From: Streptomyces canus
Lineage (GTDB): Bacteria; Actinomycetota; Actinomycetes; Streptomycetales; Streptomycetaceae
Assembly: GCF_001514145.1 (NCBI RefSeq)
Contig: NZ_KQ948658.1
Coordinates: 123,687-187,686 of the forward strand
Direction: 5' to 3'
DNA: 64,000 nt
Positions 61,177-64,000 of the stretch are shown here, piece by piece. The stretch's first letter is position 1, and the number at the start of each line of letters is the position of its first letter. The position numbers and the translations under genes are program-made. The notes under the pieces were generated by a model. That model was not told where the DNA came from, did not search any database, and worked only from the letters and a program-made list of their open reading frames with translations.

Positions 61177-62504
61177 GTTCCGGGCCCCCCACGGTCTTCG
61201 GGACCGCTCTGCTGCGGTACTCGCGGGGCTCCCAGCAGTTCGGCGGCCGCGTGCTGGTAGCGCAGCACGGCCTGTTCGGCGACCCGCAGGTCGCAGGGCG
61301 CGCTCCACAGCATCCGCCGGGCCGCGTCGTAGCGCTCGATGAGGAACGGGTCCTCGGCCAGTCCGTGCCGGGCGACCTTCGCCTTGTACGCGTCGAGACG
61401 GCCGCGCAGCTCCGCGCGGACCGCCAGCGGCGCGGTGACCGCGGTCAACGACTCGCGGGCGCGCAGCAGTTCGTCCTCCGCCTTCTCCTCCAGGGACTCC
61501 AGGAGCGGGGACAGGCGGTGCCACTGGGCGTGTCTGCGGTACTCGGCGGCCGTCGCCAGCTGCTCCTGCAGCACGGTCGGCGGTCCGCTGACGACCGGCA
61601 CCTCCGTCGCGGCGATCTTCGCGAGGACCTCGCCGCGCGCGGTGCGGGCCTCGGCGAGCGTACGGTCCGCGCGGGAGAGCACGTCCCGCAGCTTGACCAG
61701 CCGGGCCTCCGCGTCCTGCCGGACGGTGAGCACGGCGTCGATCTCCCGGCGCACGTCGTCCAGGGCGCGCGCCTCACGGTCGTACGCCGTGGTGTCCGGC
61801 CTTCCGCCCCCGGGTGCCGAACTGCCCTGCGCCTGCCGCCAGAAGGCGAGCGGGTCGGAGATCACCTGCTCGCGCAGTGAGGTGAGCGCGCGGGTGATGC
61901 GCTCCAGGTCGTCGCCGGCCGGGTGTTCCCCGGGGCGCACGCCGACGGAGTGCGCGAGCCGGCGGGTGCGCTGGAGTTCGGCGGCCAGCAGATCTATCCG
62001 CGCGGGCAGCGCCGACCACACCGCGTCGGCGGCGACGACCATGTCCAGGCTCGACGCGTACAGGTCGTTCATCCGCTCGACGAGCGTCACCAGCGAGAAC
62101 CGCTCGCTCAGCTTGCCCGAATTGCCGTGCAGGGTGGGCGCGTTGGCCGTGGCGGTCGCCGAGCCCGCGACGGTGACCGACTCGCCGCGCAGCAGCTCGG
62201 TCAGCTCCACCAGGTCCTCGCGGCTGGACCAGCGGCGGCGGGAGCGGATCTCGCGGGCCGAGCGCAACGCGTCCGAGTACGCGTCGAAGTACGCCCACAG
62301 CAGGGTGATCGAGGCGTCGGCGGACGTCCAGCGCTCCTTGGTGACGCCGGTGAGTTCGGCGCCCTCCAGGAGCCGGCGGCCCGCGTGGTCCTGCAGGGCG
62401 AGAAGCGAGGTCTCTATCGCCTCGTGCTCCGCGCCGAGCCGCGCCAGCGCACGGTCCACCTCGTCCCGGTCCATCACCGGCCCGGGGGGTCCCGTGACGC
62501 CCAT
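61173..62504 (-). CDS. Coiled-coil cytoplasmic protein of the pknG operon
   Basis: A 443-residue soluble protein from ATG 62504. It is largely helical, with heptad-like stretches such as RALARLGAEHEAIETSLLAL, DDVRREIDAVLTVRQDAEAR, LVKLRDVLSRADRTLAEAR and SLEEKAEDELLRARESLTAV. No membrane or enzymatic motif is seen. It lies between the extracellular-type GlnH-like sensor and the kinase, so it may be a scaffold or adaptor carrying the signal (inference). No family name is recognised; such a gene is common in this operon in Streptomyces. Confidence 0.8.
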   Translation of the reverse strand: MGVTGPPGPVMDRDEVDRALARLGAEHEAIETSLLALQDHAGRRLLEGAELTGVTKERWTSADASITLLWAYFDAYSDALRSAREIRSRRRWSSREDLVELTELLRGESVTVAGSATATANAPTLHGNSGKLSERFSLVTLVERMNDLYASSLDMVVAADAVWSALPARIDLLAAELQRTRRLAHSVGVRPGEHPAGDDLERITRALTSLREQVISDPLAFWRQAQGSSAPGGGRPDTTAYDREARALDDVRREIDAVLTVRQDAEARLVKLRDVLSRADRTLAEARTARGEVLAKIAATEVPVVSGPPTVLQEQLATAAEYRRHAQWHRLSPLLESLEEKAEDELLRARESLTAVTAPLAVRAELRGRLDAYKAKVARHGLAEDPFLIERYDAARRMLWSAPCDLRVAEQAVLRYQHAAAELLGAPRVPQQSGPEDRGGPGT

Positions 62505-62560
62505 CGATCACCTCTCGCTGCTGAAGGGTTACTGGGTGGTTGTCTGTCTTTGCGGATCCG

Positions 62561-63625
62561 TCAGTTCTTGCGCAGGTACTTCGGTGGCGGCGGCTCCGAC
62601 TTCGCCGAGCTCTCGTTCAGTGTGGCCGACAGCCACCTGTCGTACGACGCCTGCCAGCCGTCGGTGGTGTCCTTGCGGTAGTCCACCAGGATCTGGTTGA
62701 CCCGGCGTACCAGATCGTCGGCGTCGCTCCTCATCGCCACGCCGTAGTACTCGGTGGTGAAGGGGGAGCCCTTCAGTTCGACCGTGGGGTCCTGGGCGGC
62801 CTGGCTCGCGGCGAGCGCGCCGTCGGTGACCACGGCGTCGACCTCACCGAGCTGAAGCCTGACGAGACAGTCGAGTTGGTTGGGGACGGGGGGCGAGATG
62901 ACCGCGGAGGAGACCAGCTCCTTCGCCTTCTTGGCGTCCACCAGCTCGGTGTTCGCCGTGGAGCCCTCCGCCGTGCAGATCCGCTGCTTCGCCAGCGTCC
63001 CGTTGTAGCCCGTGATGCCGGAGGACTTGGGGGCCAGGACCTGCTGGCCCGTCTTGAAGTACGGCGCGGAGAACGCCACCTGGCCCAGGCGGGTGCAGTT
63101 GATCGTCATCGTGCGGACGACCATGTCGACCCGGCCCGCCTGGATCGCCGGGATGCGCTGGTTGGTGGGGATCGCCTTGAACTGCACGGCGTTCGGGTCA
63201 CCGAGGATGTCCTGCGCGATCCGGTGCACCAGGTCGATGTCGAAACCCTCCAGGTCGGCCGTCGGGCCGCCGTTGGGGTTGCGGTAGCCCCAGCGGTAGC
63301 TGTTCTGGTCGACGCCGACGATCAGCTTGCGCTTCTCGCCCTGCCGGGCCTTGATCTTGTCTATGGTCGGGCCGTCCGCGCTCGACGGGGACAGCGTCTG
63401 GTCCTCCGGGTGCGTCTTGATCGCCGGATTCGTACAGGGGCCGTCGTCCGCGACCTGATCGGCACGGGTCACGCCCGGCCCGCCGGTGCCCGTGCTGCCG
63501 TCGCCTTGCGACCGGGCCACCGGCAGGAGCAGCGCGAAGGCGAGCACCAGGCCGCAGACGACCGCCATCGCCCCGACACCGCCCCAGCCCTTGAGACCGG
63601 TCCGCACACGTCCGCGCATCCGCAT
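62561..63625 (-). CDS. glnH: Membrane-anchored glutamate/glutamine-binding protein GlnH
   Basis: A 354-residue protein. ATG 63625 lies behind AGGGGG; GTG 63628 or 63643 are alternatives. One N-terminal membrane helix (about residues 17-37, AMAVVCGLVLAFALLLPVAR) has no lipobox Cys, so the protein is membrane-tethered, not a lipoprotein. The SBP family 3 domain spans about 95-340: GEKRKLIVGVDQNSYRWGYR, LEGFDIDLVHRIAQDILGDP, GRVDMVVRTMTINCTRLGQV, GEVDAVVTDGALAASQ. In mycobacteria GlnH with GlnX senses external amino acids upstream of PknG. No ABC permease genes are linked, supporting a sensor role. Confidence 0.88.
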   Translation of the reverse strand: MRMRGRVRTGLKGWGGVGAMAVVCGLVLAFALLLPVARSQGDGSTGTGGPGVTRADQVADDGPCTNPAIKTHPEDQTLSPSSADGPTIDKIKARQGEKRKLIVGVDQNSYRWGYRNPNGGPTADLEGFDIDLVHRIAQDILGDPNAVQFKAIPTNQRIPAIQAGRVDMVVRTMTINCTRLGQVAFSAPYFKTGQQVLAPKSSGITGYNGTLAKQRICTAEGSTANTELVDAKKAKELVSSAVISPPVPNQLDCLVRLQLGEVDAVVTDGALAASQAAQDPTVELKGSPFTTEYYGVAMRSDADDLVRRVNQILVDYRKDTTDGWQASYDRWLSATLNESSAKSEPPPPKYLRKN

Positions 63626-63639
63626 CGTCACGCCCCCTC

Positions 63640-64000
63640 TCACCGGTACTCCGACAGCCTGCGCCCGATGCCCAGCACCGCGCCGGCCGCGCCGAGGACG
63701 GCCAGGACGGCGGCGCCCGCCGGCAGTCCGGTCATCGCGCCCAGGCCGTCACCGGCCGACCGCGCGAACTCCTTCTCCTCGTGGGTCAGGGCCTTGGCGA
63801 GGTTGTCGTCGACGCTGTCGAAGCACTCGCCCGTGGCGCCCTTGCCGCCTATGACCCGCTTCAGTGCCTCTTCGTAGTTGCCGTTGTCGTCCTGCGCGCG
63901 GGCCGCGGTGTGACGCTGCTTCCACACCGTCATGTTGCCCTCGGCTGCGATCACCGGCGTCTTGCCGCTGCTGTCGTCGGCGAGCTTCGACGCCTCCGCC
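63640..64000 (-). CDS. glnX: GlnX-like membrane sensor, C-terminal part (5' end outside window)
   Basis: The minus-strand frame enters from beyond base 64000 and stops at TGA 63642-63640, giving about 119 residues. A soluble segment (NYEEALKRVIGGKGATGECF, ALTHEEKEFARSAGD) is followed by one membrane helix (about MTGLPAGAAVLAVLGAAGAV) and a short cytoplasmic end IGRRLSEYR. Position directly before glnH and pknG fits the mycobacterial glnX-glnH-pknG order, in which GlnX is a membrane protein with an outer domain. Only the end is visible, so the name is by context. Confidence 0.65.
   Translation of the reverse strand, partial: AEASKLADDSSGKTPVIAAEGNMTVWKQRHTAARAQDDNGNYEEALKRVIGGKGATGECFDSVDDNLAKALTHEEKEFARSAGDGLGAMTGLPAGAAVLAVLGAAGAVLGIGRRLSEYR

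Overview
The window is chromosomal DNA of a Streptomyces-type actinomycete. Base composition is very GC-rich, almost all codons end in G or C, and GTG/TTG starts and ATGA or GTGA stop-start overlaps are common. It carries the aerial-hypha surface proteins found only in this group: rodlins, chaplins and LAxTG-anchored proteins. Gene order from ssbB to the rodlins resembles the Streptomyces coelicolor region with ssbB, melC2/chpG, chpF and chpA/chpD/rdlA/rdlB; this comparison is from memory, not from an alignment.

Bases 1-3.9 kb hold the end of an unknown His-rich protein, a DUF5819/HTTM membrane-protein pair, and a scrap heap: an IS5-family transposase split in two, an IS630-like remnant and a frameshifted cytidine deaminase. 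Bases 3.9-9.4 kb hold an unusual array of ten small secreted proteins in several paralogous families, including four members of a CxSHD...MGC family, two of them in a recent near-perfect tandem duplication. A stand-alone condensation-domain protein follows. Bases 11.2-13.5 kb carry divergent rdlB/rdlA and chaplins chpD and chpA.

Bases 13.6-27.2 kb are a mostly minus-strand polysaccharide block: FAD oxidoreductase, ATP-grasp ligase, FemAB/CelD-like acyltransferase, Wzz-like protein, two GT4 glycosyltransferases, polysaccharide deacetylase, MviN-like flippase, O-antigen ligase and initiating glycosylphosphotransferase, with one divergent GH26-like glycosidase. Many of these genes overlap by four bases. 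Bases 27.4-33 kb return to surface biology: chpF, several secreted proteins, DUF5949 coupled to a VKOR-type oxidoreductase, the tyrosinase pair melC1/melC2 and chpG. Four rodlin/chaplin genes have a promoter-like element of the form xxxAAC(or TAC)-N16-xGTTGA, matching what is known of BldN-sigma promoters.

Bases 33-42 kb hold a 2-hydroxyacid dehydrogenase, an argG remnant beside tRNA-Arg(TCT), two dynamin-like GTPases (probable dynAB), ssbB, a thioester-domain surface protein, a protein made of 25 consecutive x-Ser-x triplets, and a helix-turn-helix-like protein. Bases 42.3-53.9 kb hold ettA, a thioesterase, a MacB/FtsX-type ABC exporter with an overlooked coupled small ORF and an AbrB-like tail on its ATPase, a truncated haemoglobin and a methyltransferase. 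Bases 53.9-64 kb hold a 120-bp MITE-like palindromic element and a signalling operon: glnX, glnH, a coiled-coil protein, pknG, PP2C phosphatase, von Willebrand A protein and FHA protein. This resembles the mycobacterial PknG amino-acid sensing module with extra members.
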